DNA of 64,000 bases from contig CAJNYU010000114.1 of the NCBI GenBank assembly GCA_905331475.1, forward strand, positions 310,001 to 374,000. The letters are read 5' to 3'. Below are positions 23,451 to 36,083 of the stretch, piece by piece (positions within the stretch are counted from its first letter, which is position 1; each line of letters starts with the position of its first letter). Below the pieces are notes generated by a model that was not told where the DNA came from, did no database searches, and saw nothing but the letters and a program-made list of their open reading frames with translations. This DNA is from Rotaria socialis. Lineage: Eukaryota > Rotifera > Eurotatoria > Philodinida > Philodinidae. The translations under genes were made by a program, and so were the position numbers.

Positions 23451-24322
23451 TAGGGATACACCAATTCCTAGTACATGGTCCGCAGATGATATTTTTACCT
23501 GATGAAGAATGCAGTTATCCGCTTATTTCATAGACTAGTCAAGGTTAGATTTTTTCGCTCCATCCGAAGCTGCAGTCGGGATTTATGAAAGATTTTAACA
23601 AGGCTTCGGATTTTACCTGGATTTTTACATAGAATTAGAATTTGCAAGTTTTGTGCGCTTAAATTATGCAAAATTCAACTCAATTTCAGACTTGTCATTT
23701 GTACTAGGCAAGATTTAAGAATATATTTGAAGAAAGCATTCAAAATTGAACAGAAATAATATGAAAAAAGATGCTCGGTCGATAGCTCTCGATACTGAAA
23801 ACAAGCAAACATTAGATCAAAAATTCTAGGAATTGTTTTTTCCCCCTGTATAAAAAGAGCATGCTCGTCATTCGCACTTATCAGCCGAGCATCTTTTTTC
23901 ATATTATTTCTGTTCAGTTTTGAACGCGCTCTTCAAGTCAATTCTTAGATTTTGTTAACGCCGTAGCCAGGATTTTGCACTGGGAGGGATTCATGGCCGG
24001 CTAAAAATTACCTGAGGGAACTTAATCCCCCTCAGCCACCCCATGGAACCGCCGCTAGATTTTGTCTAATACAAACTTTCAGTCTGAAATTGAGTTAGAT
24101 TTCAAAGCATTTGGCCCAATAAAATTTGAAAATTCTAATTTTATGTAAAATCCACGTAAAATCCGAAGTATTTTTTTAAATCTTTCATAAATTCCGACTA
24201 TGGTTTCAAAGAAGGCGAAAAAATTGATCTTGACCGCTCTATGGAATCAGCGGAAAACTGTGTTCTTTGTCAGGCACAAATGTCGTCTATCAGACCATGT
24301 AGTAGGAATTGGTGCATCTCTA
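23451..24322. mobile_element. hAT-like foldback MITE, 872 bp, carrying a nested insertion
   Basis: The ends read TAGGGATACACCAATTCC on the left and, inverted, TAGAGATGCACCAATTCC on the right. Both continue into long inverted arms (23451 to about 23790 and about 23880 to 24322) with CTGAAATTGAGTT, AAATTCTAAT and TAAAATCCGAAG in common. The terminal wording resembles hAT family ends (TAGGGATGCACC), but no convincing 8-bp target duplication remains. There is no transposase. The right arm is interrupted by a 100-bp insertion listed separately. A high-identity pair, AATATGAAAAAAGATGCTCGG and its inverse, flanks the centre. Confidence 0.8.
23956..24055. mobile_element. 100-bp insertion with 10-bp target-site duplication
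   Basis: The sequence between two exact copies of TAGATTTTGT (23946-23955 and 24056-24065) is absent from the left arm of the surrounding foldback element. This marks it as an insertion that came later. It is GC-richer than its host, with CGCCGTAGCCAGG at one end and GGAACCGCCGC at the other. The ends are only weakly inverted. The superfamily is unknown. Confidence 0.75.
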
Positions 24323-24326
24323 TATA

Positions 24327-24548
24327 TCATATTGAGATGAAAAATGAATAAAAACTTCGAAATTCATTAAAAAAATGAAAATATAAATAAAAATTGACAA
24401 TATCAATGATAGGGGACGGCGGCGACGGCTCCAAAAATCTTAAATTTTCCACTGCGGCGGCTAGTGTTTGCTCTAATTTATCAGTTGTGAATCTTGATTC
24501 AAAAGGTTGTTTACCAGCGTCTTCTCTATTTCTTTTGTTTTTCGACAA
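24327..24548 (-). CDS. Possible small protein or first exon
   Basis: A 73-residue frame begins MSKNKRNREDAGKQPFESRF and continues to LEPSPPSPIIDIVNFY, in a locally GC-richer patch. The N-terminal 55 residues look protein-like (basic start, an amphipathic LEQTLAAAVENLRFLE helix). The last 18 residues are low-complexity Phe/Ser and may be intron read through. I do not recognise the protein. It may be an isolated exon or chance. Confidence 0.3.
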   Translation of the reverse strand: MSKNKRNREDAGKQPFESRFTTDKLEQTLAAAVENLRFLEPSPPSPIIDIVNFYLYFHFFNEFRSFYSFFISI

Positions 24549-24599
24549 TGTCGAGCACCAGTTGTCCTATGAGCAAAAGAAATTTTGAATGCATTTTAT

Positions 24600-27500
24600 T
24601 TTTAATAAATTTTTCGATTATTGCTTTTTTATCATCTGATTTGATTTAGACCGGAACAAAACGAAGGTAAAACTACTTCACAAATATAAAACAGTCGAAG
24701 CTTTGCGTAATTCTTGATCGTGTCATTATAGTTATTGACCAAGTTTAATAAAACTGTTGACGGAGAAAAAAATAGAACATACCAATAACCAAGTTAATTT
24801 ACTGTCAGAAAAAGTTGTATCGAATAAATAGAATTGTGATCAAAAAATTATCTTGCGTAACTCACAGAGTTGATGATGACAATGGATCTATAAATCTTCT
24901 GTACTTGTACAGTGGGCCCTTTTGCAAATTTAAAAAAGGTATTTTACTAGAATTAATTTGATAGATATGCAACAAACAAATCTTTCTTAACACAACTTCC
25001 AGAATGGATCTGTGCCGAATACATTGAAAAAAGCTATTCAGCGCTGCCCCTTTGGGGCTAAAATGTGAAACTCACGTATTTCCTTGAAGCCTCGATAAAC
25101 CAATAAAAATGTATAAAATGAAAAATTTCTCAGACTACTGATTTTTCAAAATAATTAATCATCACAGCAAAATCTCTCTCATTTATTTTTACATTTTCAA
25201 AAGATTATTGTATTTTGATTGGCGCCCTTTTTGCTTTCGCAATTTTCCTATTTTTTCGTTTTTCCTTCATTTTTAAAATTTTTTATTCTAATTAATAATT
25301 AGCTTTTAATGTCTGTAATGGTGAGCATGTCTGTAAGGGGAGGGGGAGGGGGAGCCGCAAAATTCTGTCCCTTAAACTTACACTTACTATTTTCTTCAAA
25401 AATATACGTGAGTTCCACAAAACAATCGATCTATGTAGCTTATAATGTCCTCCTACAAAATGTTTTGCAGCAATAATTTCTATTACAAAATATTTGATTA
25501 TATTATTGGGTAAAGTCAGTGAAAATACACTTGGAACGTGGAAATATATTTCTGCATGCACTGCTACTGACTTCTCATAACTCGTTTCGCTGCTAATTGC
25601 ATCATCTTGATCTTCGACAGGTCTTGAAAATTTTTTCATGCGTTGAAAGATGTGACCTTCTTGTATTCGAATAGTTTATTTCATCTGAATGATTAATATC
25701 GAACTATGTAGTTACAGTGACATCGAATCAAATTAGAACGAAACGTGTCATGTTCATTTTGTTCACTATTATTTTTATATTTTCTGTTTTACCATTGAAG
25801 ATATTACAGGCCCTATTAAATGTGTGTTTGATTGCTTCATGCGCAAACTGATTCATTAATTGTATTGATTTTGCATTATGAAGCATGTGAGCTATACCGA
25901 TAATTATACTTTTCTTATGCTTCACATAGAACGATAATAATATATTTCTTTTCAGCTTGATTATGACAGGTATGAAATGCTTCTTCAAATATTTACGTGT
26001 CTACATGATACATCAATCTTCATAGACGTTTTGTTTTTATCACGTGCATAAAGCGCGTCTGCAGCCACATTTTTACTTCTATTTTTGTAGGAAAAAGTAA
26101 GACTATTTTTCTTTTCAGCTTGTCTGTAGGAGATAGAGAAGTTTCTTGCAAGTTTTGGACAGCTCGTGTCCTGTTCCGCTTTGAACAAACTTTTAATTTT
26201 CAATAAATCTACATTTTATGCGATGGAAAAAAGAGGCAATCTTTCAGTTTCACATGCGTCGATCTCAATAGAGTGGTGCATCTGATCGGTTCAGAAAGTT
26301 TTACAGGAATAACTAAACAGCAAAATACTTTGAGAGAGTCCTCGATAGTTGTCCCGAACAGTACTGTCTTTCGTACTTGCGCATTTGATAGTGGTCGTAT
26401 CTCTCTGGACGCAGGCGCCCTCTCACAACATCATTCTGAGCTTGTTCTTTCATAGAGCAATCGATAACGTTGCTATTGCATTATCAGATCAATTTTGAAA
26501 AATGACATTTACATGAGAAAATATATTATAGTAATGGTGTCATGTGTCTCACCAAATAAATATGTTTTTCTCATACGTGAGATACAAATATTAGTATTAT
26601 CTTCGTTTTCCTCATCATCGTCTGTACAGCAGTAGATGTATATTCATCCAAAAATATCTTACAAAAATATCAACGAATCTTGTTGAAAACGAAATATCTC
26701 TTAGACTGGGGGAAAAGCTATATGGAACAGCTTTTTCACTGTAAGTTCATAAATTTCTATAGAATTGCCCCTCTTAATCTAAAAATCATCAAGAACCTTC
26801 CTCTTCAGGTTAAGAAAAGACTAAAAGCCGAAAAAAATCTTTAGGTGTGGCTTTTTTTATTGACCGCTCCTGTTTTTTTTAAAGTTTGCTGTTACTACGA
26901 TGTACCAGAGCACACGAAAGAATGTTGTCGTCAACGATAATAGCAAGTTTTCAATAGAATGTTATTTCTGTTTCTTTGCTTGAAGCTACAGTAATACTGT
27001 CGAGTAGCAAATACTGGTTGTTGATTGCGAATAAAAAAAGAAATGATTCATTTCACTCTCTTGATCAAATTGTTTTTTGTTATTGTGGATTGAAAATTTT
27101 TAGCTACTATTAAACGCATGGCGCACTATAAAATAAGAGTTATAGAATCGAATAGATGTCATGGCATTCTCTTGTTGGAGATGTTGACTTTACTATCTTA
27201 TTTGTCTTGATACTCTTCAGATGTTTCTGTTACTGGCACAGGGAACTTTCTTTTAGCTTTTTCAAATAGCTTCAATATTTAGTTATGAGAGTTTAAAACA
27301 AATCTTTGATCTTTGACGTGTTTTTCAGTCTACGTTGCAAATAGTTATTTATAAGGAAGACTATTTTTGTTTTTTGCTGTCTTATAAGTCGCAATAGCTT
27401 CATTCTTATTCGTCTTTATGCTGCCAAAGGATCCCATTGCTTCGTTGTTGTCGTTTATGCAATTAGCCAATTCAGTGTTTGATCTCGAACATTGTTGTGC

Positions 27501-29220
27501 TTTTCTCGTTGCTCTCTTGTTGTTTTATTTCTGTTTTTAATGCATTGTGTGAGAGAAATATGCGAAGTTTTTTCTCTTTCCATGTGCTACTCTGCAAATA
27601 TCAGATGCAACACCTTTCTCTATAGATTTATAAAACCTGTAACATCAAATGAAAAAATTCATTCCTATTTATGTGTGAACAACTTTTATTTATGTGTAAG
27701 TCATTATTTGATCTATCATCTATTATGCAGAGAAATACGGAATCTCCAAAGTATAGAGACTTCGCAAGGAGAATTCGCAACAATATCAAGAAGTTATAAT
27801 AATAATTATATCTGTTTCACTTGTTAAGTTGAATTAGAATGCAATAGCGTGATTCTAATCGTCTTAATGATCCCAATATCGAGAAAATGCTAGTTCTATG
27901 GTATCCAGTTGGTTGTTCGTTCGTTCGAATGCGTATGCAGACATACTGAGATTCCCTTCAGAAAAAAATTCGTTCAAGTTTTAATCCATGAAGTCGAATT
28001 TTTCGGCTCGTCGTCTAGTAGAAATAGTTACAAACTCATAATATTAGTTCCTTTAGCTTACCAACGCGAATACGTATTGTTGTATATACTCAGAACATTT
28101 CGACAGTGCTTATCCCAAAAGTAGTAGATAAATCATGAAAGACAAAAAACGTGCAAATATGAATTTTGAAGATTCTCAAAAACCTATCCAGAGAATTACA
28201 GTTAAGATCTAAAGACACGTGAAATCGATTACAGCCTATAACCTGGTTTTCTCAAACAGTTGCTACTTCAATAGTGACAACCTATTAGGTTGATCGATCA
28301 ATGAGGAAATAGTCTGAAAGAATTCTTTGGGCATGCTCGTTGCTAAATCTCGATAAACAGCAAGTGAAACATCTCGCATTTTCCGAGCTACTATGAAGAT
28401 TGATAAGATCATTCTATTTAGGATATTGTGAGTACATATTGAGTTTCGATCATGTTCGAGCCTAGAGAATTTTAATCTATTACATTGAACCAGGCTCCGA
28501 AAGCTTAAGATGAACTTTAGTACTTGGTTGTGTTCTCATCCATATTCCACATCTACATCTCGTATCTTCACATTCCATATAATGTATTACTATCATTAGT
28601 CTATCTACAAAAATATTTCTAATGATGAGAATCATAGAGACAAATCTTATAGTTGCTGTTATTCGTCTGAATATCTTTTTTATTACAAAGAAAATGAATT
28701 GTTCATGATAACAGCGACTTTGCTTAACTTAGAATTTCTGCGTCTTTCTGTGAGTGTCAATACAGTTATGCAATGCGTTACAGATCATATAGTTCTTGCT
28801 TCGTCTACTGGATTAAACTTACTATTGATGTGTATTTCGAATATATCTTACATTAAACTCACTTTTTCGTTACTTTCGATGTGTCGTCTAAGTTTTATTT
28901 TTCTCTCGTTTCTTTCTCTTTTATGAATTAGCTGCTCAAATAATCTCCCTGTCTTCTCTCCTCTTTAGTGTCTTGCTTCATTTATAGTTATTATCAAGCA
29001 TAATTCAAAACCTGTCTACTCTCATCCATCGAAATTAATATACCCATGTACATATTCGATTTAGCTTTGTTTGATATAACTATCATATTTCTTTCATACT
29101 AATTAGCTCATAGGCTTGCTCATTTTCATGCGTTTGCGCAAAATATTTTAAATCATTTTGTCACCATCTGATTTTTCCTGCAATTAGAATATGTATGAAC
29201 AAGAGCAAAAACCCGAATCT
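24600..29220. other. Long intergenic stretch, no confident gene
   Basis: About 4.6 kb of AT-rich DNA holds only short frames with no recognised domain (for example at 25292-25639, 25985-26203, 27492-27827 and 28699-28926). A purine-rich run GGGGAGGGGGAGGGGGAG lies near 25339-25355. I found no inverted repeats or RNA-like folds that I could support. Part of this may be the 5' region of the DUF2238 gene. Confidence 0.45.
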
Positions 29221-29280
29221 GAAAAAAACGTAGCATTATGAATACGACGATAAAGAATCATAAAAATTCTGTATTTCTAG

Positions 29281-29943
29281 ATGTTACCACCTGCTTCGCG
29301 TCGTCTTGCAGTACTTCTGCTCTTGGCATTCTCTATCATTCTAGTGCGTTCATCTATTCAACCGCGCGATTCGTTTGTATGGTTTTTAGAAATTCTTCCT
29401 GCAGTGATCGGTGTTTTTACGATGATTTTTGTTTCGCCGAAGCTTCAATTTACAAATCTTGTACAGTTGCTTGTATTTATTCATTGTGTTATTCTCTTGA
29501 TTGGCGCCCACTACACTTATGCTGAAGTTCCATTTTTCAATCGTCTTCGAGATATATTTCATATGCAACGCAATAACTACGATAAGATTGGCCACTTTGC
29601 GCAAGGCTTCATACCAGTACTGATCGTACGTGAAGTTTTGATACGAAGAAAAATCATTCAAGCTGGCCCGTGGCTATTAGCATTCATTTGTGTCTCGATT
29701 ACATTAAGTTTTTCGGCCGAATATGAATTAATTGAATGGGCAGTAGCAGAAGCAACTGGAGAAGCAGCAGACGCTTTCCTTGGTACTCAAGGTTATATAT
29801 GGGATACTCAGAGTGATATGTTTTGTTGTTTAATCGGTTCCATGGTTTCCTTGCTCTTGTTCACATCATTACATGACAAATACATTAAACGCATAGCAGA
29901 AAAAGAACAACAACAAAATTCGAACAAAACTAAGACCAATTGA
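29281..29943 (+). CDS. DUF2238/YjdF-family membrane protein of bacterial type
   Basis: An intronless 220-residue frame. Hydrophobic segments near residues 8-24, 34-51, 58-76, 108-120, 130-148 and 180-197 predict a polytopic membrane protein. The family signatures are all present: GAHYTYAEVP at 75-84, RNNYDKIGHFAQGF at 97-110, SAEYELIEW at 145-153, AFLGTQGYIWDTQSDM at 165-180 and a LHDKYI end at 197-202. These match the bacterial DUF2238 (YjdF) inner-membrane family, whose biochemical role is unknown. The family is chiefly bacterial, so horizontal transfer into the rotifer lineage is the likely origin; that is inference. The start follows directly on a GTATTTCTAG acceptor, which suggests the gene has acquired host spliced-leader or 5' UTR splicing. 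The reading frame is intact, with a polar Gln/Asn/Lys tail. Confidence 0.88.
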   Translation: MLPPASRRLAVLLLLAFSIILVRSSIQPRDSFVWFLEILPAVIGVFTMIFVSPKLQFTNLVQLLVFIHCVILLIGAHYTYAEVPFFNRLRDIFHMQRNNYDKIGHFAQGFIPVLIVREVLIRRKIIQAGPWLLAFICVSITLSFSAEYELIEWAVAEATGEAADAFLGTQGYIWDTQSDMFCCLIGSMVSLLLFTSLHDKYIKRIAEKEQQQNSNKTKTN

Positions 29944-30936
29944 ACGACGGCTTCTGAACAATGTGCTCTCTCTTTACAGACATCGAATCCGAGTGAAACT
30001 CGTATAGTTAGTATTATTCTTCACTTGCAATTTGTTTGTGTAGAATATTTTATTTTTAAATAAATATAGCAGACTAGTCTCATAGACCTAATGGTACAAA
30101 ACTGTAGTAGCTGCTCTTGAGTAGTTCGATTTTGAAAAGTTGGCAGCTCTGTACGATTGTGTAGGATGTTGCCGATAAACGATAGTTTTAATGGATTTTA
30201 GTTTTTTTTACGGTTACTGCCATACATCAAGAGTAGAACATCAGCACAATCCAATAACAACAAGATCACATTCAGGTCGGCGGTACCGAGGAGCTGACAT
30301 TCGTCGGCTGCATTGAGAATGTATCGTCTCTACTGCTTGTTAATATACATAAAAGTAATGTTGGCTCTTACATTAAAGCTAGAACATTGTAGGCACTACG
30401 AACAACTTGATAATGAAAAAAAGAAAGCCCAACTATTTATTTTTCTCTACGATAGTAGTCTCCAACCATTTTCACGATGAAATAACTAATCAGATTCTGT
30501 CGAAGAATAATGCATACAATGTAAAATAAATCCAATGTAACTTCAAAGCAAAGCGTCTGATTCGTTTATCCTGAATGAGAAGAATGACGTTGTCGATTTT
30601 GTTCTTAAGATTTGTTCGTATTTTTTTCACAGAATAATTCATTTCATAAAGATAGATTTCCTTTTTGATAATTAGTTTCCTTAATACAACAGTCAATATC
30701 AAGATGCATAATACATTCAAGGCAAATACAAAGAAGAAAAACAAAATAAATATAAATACACATACACATAAAGATGGCAAAGAGAAAAAAAGCATGACTA
30801 TGCTCATGACTTTCAATCATCAACGATCCGTTTGTTTTTAATTTTCGCTGAACATCACTGTTCTACCCGCATTATGAGAGAAATAAAAGACTGAGATCAA
30901 ATAACAAATATTAAAAATTAAAGACTAGTGTTAAAT
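29944..30936. other. Intergenic DNA between convergent genes
   Basis: About 1 kb between the 3' ends of the DUF2238 gene (+) and the NOSTRIN-like gene (-). A minus-strand frame at 30490-30816 is hydrophobic and low-complexity and matches nothing I know, so it is not called. Confidence 0.5.
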
Positions 30937-33900
30937 TTATAATTCTTGTACAAAATTGCCTGGAAATAAACCAATATTTCCATCCAAATTACCTCTAAAC
31001 CAATTGTCAGTACGCCGTTCCATTAAGACAATAATATCACCTTAACAAAGAATGTACATCCAATTAAATTTAAAGAAAAACAAAATACGATCGTACCTGG
31101 TCGTATAGTTAATTCATCGGCATGTCTCGCATCATAGGCATGCATTACTTTAACATGTTTAGCTGTGGGTTGTTGTTGTCGAACAGAGTCAGCTGATGCT
31201 GTCATTACAGATGGAAGAACTGGATAGGGTAGTGTAGGTGCCATGGATTGATTATCTATACACGAACAAGAAAGAAAAAAGGATTATCTCATTGTTGAAA
31301 ATATCTTTCATGGCACAAATAATATATTTATGAAAGCAGATCATACACATGCATGAATCAGGACACATTGATTTTAACTTACACTTTGGATATGGTCCTG
31401 AATGAGTTTGTTGGTAAAAATAAAAGCAATAATGTGTTATTATGAGAATAAAATACAATAAATAGATACAATTATAGCATGTGAGTTTCGTTTTCTTTTA
31501 AATAGCAAAATTTGGAAAACTACCTTAGACCTTAATGGATCAAAATAAAAGAAGAAGAAGAAGAAGAAAAGTATGATCAACTTTTGATGATAAAAAGAGT
31601 TTTTGTTAAAGCAAATGCTTGTGACTCTTTGAAACTTACAAGAATGTTTTTCAGCAGAAAAAACACGGTGTTTAGGAGAGACTCTGTAATCTATAACAAT
31701 GAATAGATCATTTTCATTGGTGAACTAATCAAAACTATCTGAGAAAGATTTGATGGAATCAATAAAACAATTTAGTTCTCTTATTACCTTGTGCTGAATG
31801 CTCATTGGGAATATCATTGATTGCCCAGCCGATTGGTGGTTGAGTATGAGCTGAATATGGTGGCGGTGGTGCAGGTTGTTGCATCATTGGAGGTGCGCCA
31901 AAGACAGGCGTTGAACGTGCAAGACAGCTCACAACAGATGGAGCAGACGCAGGAGTTTGACTTAGTGGTTGAAATGGAATTCGAAGAAAACTTGTTGGAA
32001 CACCCTAGAAAGAAAATTCTTCATTAGCATTACAATCTTTGCAAAATCGAAAAGGATTCAATATTTTAGAATGAATTTTGTAACGAAAAACATAAGATTG
32101 TACTAATGGTATGATTATTATTAGATTTAACTCATAAACTTCCTGATAGAGAGTGATAATTTTTGCTGAAAACTTTCCTCTAGTAGAGTTTGTTCAAATT
32201 CTCATCTTCAATCATAGATTTAATTCGTACGAACTTTATCTGTATAACTTTTGGCAAAACGTTGTGAATGTTCATATTGTGGTTCCGGTAAATGCTTAAT
32301 TTGATTATAAAGTACTTCCATTTTGTATAAACTTCCTTGATAGAGACATTGCAGAAGACGAACCTTAAATTTAAACAAAGCAAAATATGATTGATTAGAT
32401 TTAATGGCAACACTCTTACACTTTCACGATTAGTAAATATTTCACTCGGATTTACACTACTTAAAAACTTCTGATTTTGTTTACAAAATCCTTGTAAGTT
32501 TTCAATACCTAGATTTGAAAAATTTGAAAATAAAATAATTTCGTATGAAAAAAAATCTAAATAAAACAAGCATCAAGAGACAAATATGACGAACAATCGT
32601 GCCCAAGCATTGATAGAATGGGTGCAATAAATATATGATATATATATATATACCAAAACGAAGAAGAAGATACCCTTTTTTTTTTGGTTTTCTCTTTTTT
32701 TATGATGACACATAGCGCCATCATCATCATTCGATGAAGACGATGAACTTTCCCGAAGCTGTTCACCATGAACCACAATATCTAATACAATCGAGCAGGG
32801 TTATTATTTTATTTTTTACATAATTTTCGGATTTTAATACACATAACAACGATCATCAATAGAAAAAGGTATTACAACATTAATGTGTACCTGTTTGTGA
32901 TTGAGCGAGCCTAGAACGCATCGTTCCATCACTTGATGAACTTCGATCATCGTCTGGTGATTCTCCCTCACGAGATTTTAATGGAAAGACACTACTCACT
33001 ATAATCAAAAAACGATGAACGTGCTTTTTTTCTTATCTCATAGGCAGGAGAAAATTATCAATCTTAAAAGGGAAAAAACATGAAAACAAACCATCTTTTG
33101 ATCGACGTTGTATTTCAATATCTTGTTTTAACATTTGCATCCAATGCATAAGACTCAATATTCGACGCTCTTGACTCATTGTATTAGGTTCGTTCTCCGC
33201 CTTGATAAAGAGAAAGTCTTTTTCTTTAAAGAAGAAAGTAAACATTCATTTACATACATAAATATCATATAGTAGAATTTCAGTTTCAGTTGTTTGTAGA
33301 TTTAATTTACCTTCAGTAACAATATCTTCTGATGGTGTTATACGGATAGAGAATAACTCTTGTGTTATCTTTTAAAGAAAAGAATTGTTATTATGCATTT
33401 AATAGATAAAAATCATCAAAGCAGAAATTTTAACGTTGATTTTCTTATTGTTAAAAAGAAAATATTAGTTATATAGAATCTCACTACTGATTTCAATGTG
33501 TTTCTATTACTGACAACAATAAAAACAGAGCTCTGATGACAATTAATGAACAATTTAGGTTTAATTTTGTTCTGCTGGAATAAAAACTAACTTGTTTGCA
33601 TCACGAAAATTGAAACAACCGATTCTATTGTATTTATGTGTAATGAGTAGGAGTGGCACTTTAACTTTAATTTTTAAAGTAAAGTTAAAGTGCCATCCCT
33701 AGTAATGCGTAAACATTTTACATTGACTTTTTCCTATTCTTTAATTTCAAAACAAATATGAAATCTCGTGAGAATAACTGCGATTCACATGTGCCAGCAG
33801 GCTTTCAACTCCACTGCTTCTCGAGATGAAAGTTCTACTCATTTGAAAGCCTAAATAGTTACTTGATTCATCGTTTCACTAAGCTTTTGTATAGAATTAG

Positions 33901-36083
33901 TGTACGTTTGAATGAATTTTTCCATTTCATTAATTCGATCAAGTTCCATCGTTTGCATTTGATCACAACTCTAAAGTATATTTATCTTCTTGGCAACCTA
34001 AAGAAAACTAATAATGGAACTACTTACTCTACACATTTCAGCGTCACATGTTTGTCTTGCTATCTCAACCTCTTTAGTTGATTCATGATATTTTTTTTCG
34101 TTTTTCTCTAATTCCTGTTCCAATTTTCGAAGTGACATTTCAATCTATTTTTAAAAAACAGACGATGTATTAGTAATGAAATAAATCTCGCACAAAAATT
34201 AATTAATGAATTAGATTTTGCAAATAAAATAAAGAAGCAGTTGGCAGCGATTATGAATTAATTTTAAAAAAAGGTCAGTGCATTTAGTACTAATTCAAAT
34301 TCTTACATTTAACGTAGTTTTATCACTGAGAACAGCAGCTGACTATAGATGAAAATGAAATAAATAGTAATCAGTGTAAATATTCCATTTCATCAATCAA
34401 AAAAATCATTAGCAGCGTTAAGAAAAGTATAGTGTTAACAGTCAAACATAGTTAAGAACGAATAATATTCTTTGATCAATTGAATTTTTATACAAGCAAG
34501 AAGGAAAAATTGCTCATATTAATTAAAATCATTGTTTAAGCATTCCCAAAATTAATAAACGCATTTTTTTCGTAACAACAATATCGAAATTGTTTATTTC
34601 AGAATAGAAATAAATGATTTTAACAGACTAATGGGTCAACCTTCGAATGTACCTAACATGTTTTTCGACCATTAAACTCAAAATAGTTTCCATATGGCTC
34701 CAAATGTAAAGAATAGTTTACATCACCGTCATGGAAAGTGAGATTCAATGCATACTGCTTATTTTCAGCTTATCTGCATCATAAAAAAGTCCATAGAAAA
34801 ATTGCACTAGAGAAAAAAAATTGTTGATTTTAATTTAAAATTACTCTAAACACTATATCACGTGTTTTTCAAAGAGGTTATAGCTTTTCTTCTAGAAGGC
34901 ATAAACTTCCTAAAAACTCAATCTAATATGGCAAATCGTGCTGAAAATGTTTTATTATCAGCATTTCTCAGGAGAAATATATGTTCCTGACAATACCACA
35001 ACTCCGCTAACCATCAAGAATGTGAAATCTATTGTAGACGGGATCTTAGTTATCACTAACAAATTCTTATGTTTGAGCAGCAATCAAATTCAAGATTAAA
35101 ACAAAAAGAAACAAGTGCAACAACAAGTATTATTATTCTCATATCCACACTTCACACCTTTTCAGAGGTATATGCGCGATGTCCACCGTAGGATACACAA
35201 GCGGTGACCAAATGTACTTCCTGTATATGATAATAGATATGGTGGACAAAATAAAAAGGATCATTTTCTTTTCTTATACTAACCTTGCTAGTTTCTTTAG
35301 CAGAATTTTTTGTTGTTTTTGGAATTTCGTCCATTCTAAGATATAATCCTTCGATTTCTTTACAATTATCAAATTGACGTTGACGATACTGAAATAATAA
35401 ATAAGTTTTTATTTAAATGGCGAATGTTTATTTTGCTTACTTTAGTATCGGTTTCTCTTTTATCTTTCCAGACTTTAAATTTTCCATTTAGTACATCCTC
35501 AATCTTAAGAAGAAAACAGCTCAAACAAAAATTTTCTTAGGTAATTTTTATAATTACCGGTTTTCTTGCTTTAAGTTGTGTATCAGCAAGATTTTTCATT
35601 GGAATAGATATTTTATTAAGTAATATATTAGCTATTGAATTATGTGCTTCACTTTCGATATTGATTTGTGTAGCGATAGTTGTAAATGCTTGTACTAAAG
35701 ATCTGCATAGTTAGTAGAAAAAACAATAATATTAGTTTTTTTAAACGAAAAGCTATTTTTTATTTCAAGTTTTACCCTTTTGTTCGACTTGAAAGCTTCT
35801 GAAATGTTTCACTGTTCTTACGAAGACCTTTAGCATAAGCAATCTCAAGGTCATAACTAAACAACAGAGTTTTGAAATCGATATGATTACTGGTTGTTAG
35901 GAGTTTTTTTACCGTTCTTGCCAACATTTCGCAATGTCTGTACAATGTTCATTACCACTTTTCATTAGTTTTTTTAAAGCTTCATAGCCTCTTTCGCCCT
36001 ATAAATTTTTAATTGAAATCAAAAATAGATACTACGAGCAATAACTTACCACGAAACAGTCTCGAAACTGTTCGGCTGTCATG
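30937..36083 (-). CDS. NOSTRIN: NOSTRIN-like F-BAR / SH3 protein
   Basis: Many small exons cover 5.1 kb. The N-terminus MTAEQFRDCF (36083-36051) continues GERGYEALKKLMKSGNEHC and YDLEIAYAKGLRK, then QAFTTIATQINIESEAHNS and GKFKVWKDKRETDTK, an F-BAR domain closest to NOSTRIN. Downstream are coiled-coil exons (KLEQELEKNEKKYHESTKE near 34100, LDRINEMEKFIQTYTKLI near 33920), a Ser/Asp-rich linker (32990-32690), a proline-rich exon with APPPPYSAHTQPP (32003-31790) and a C-terminal SH3 domain (VKVMHAYDARHADELTIRPG, DNWFRGNLDG, LFPGNFVQEL) ending at 30937. F-BAR/SH3 proteins bend membranes and couple endocytosis to actin; NOSTRIN traffics eNOS in vertebrates. A TTTTGCAG acceptor lies 18 bases before the start. 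Other F-BAR/SH3 relatives (CIP4, PACSIN) fit the N-terminus less well. Exon borders in the middle are approximate. Confidence 0.8.
33648..33701. mobile_element. 54-bp palindromic hAT-like MITE with 8-bp target duplication
   Basis: An almost perfect hairpin, TAGGAGTGGCACTTTAACTTT on the left pairing with AAAGTTAAAGTGCCATCCCTA on the right. It is flanked by GTAATGAG (33640-33647) and GTAATGCG (33702-33709), a 7/8-matching 8-bp duplication typical of hAT. It sits in an intron of the NOSTRIN-like gene. It is too short to encode anything. Confidence 0.75.

Noticed and set aside
25985-26203. Retroelement RNase H tail (a NVAADALYARDK phrase on the minus strand)
   Set aside because: Only a few residues resemble the VADAL motif, and no other retroelement domain is visible around it. 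Treated as chance.
30490-30816. 108-residue hydrophobic minus-strand frame
   Set aside because: Phe/Leu/Ile-rich composition is expected from AT-rich DNA. No motif, start context or neighbour supports it.
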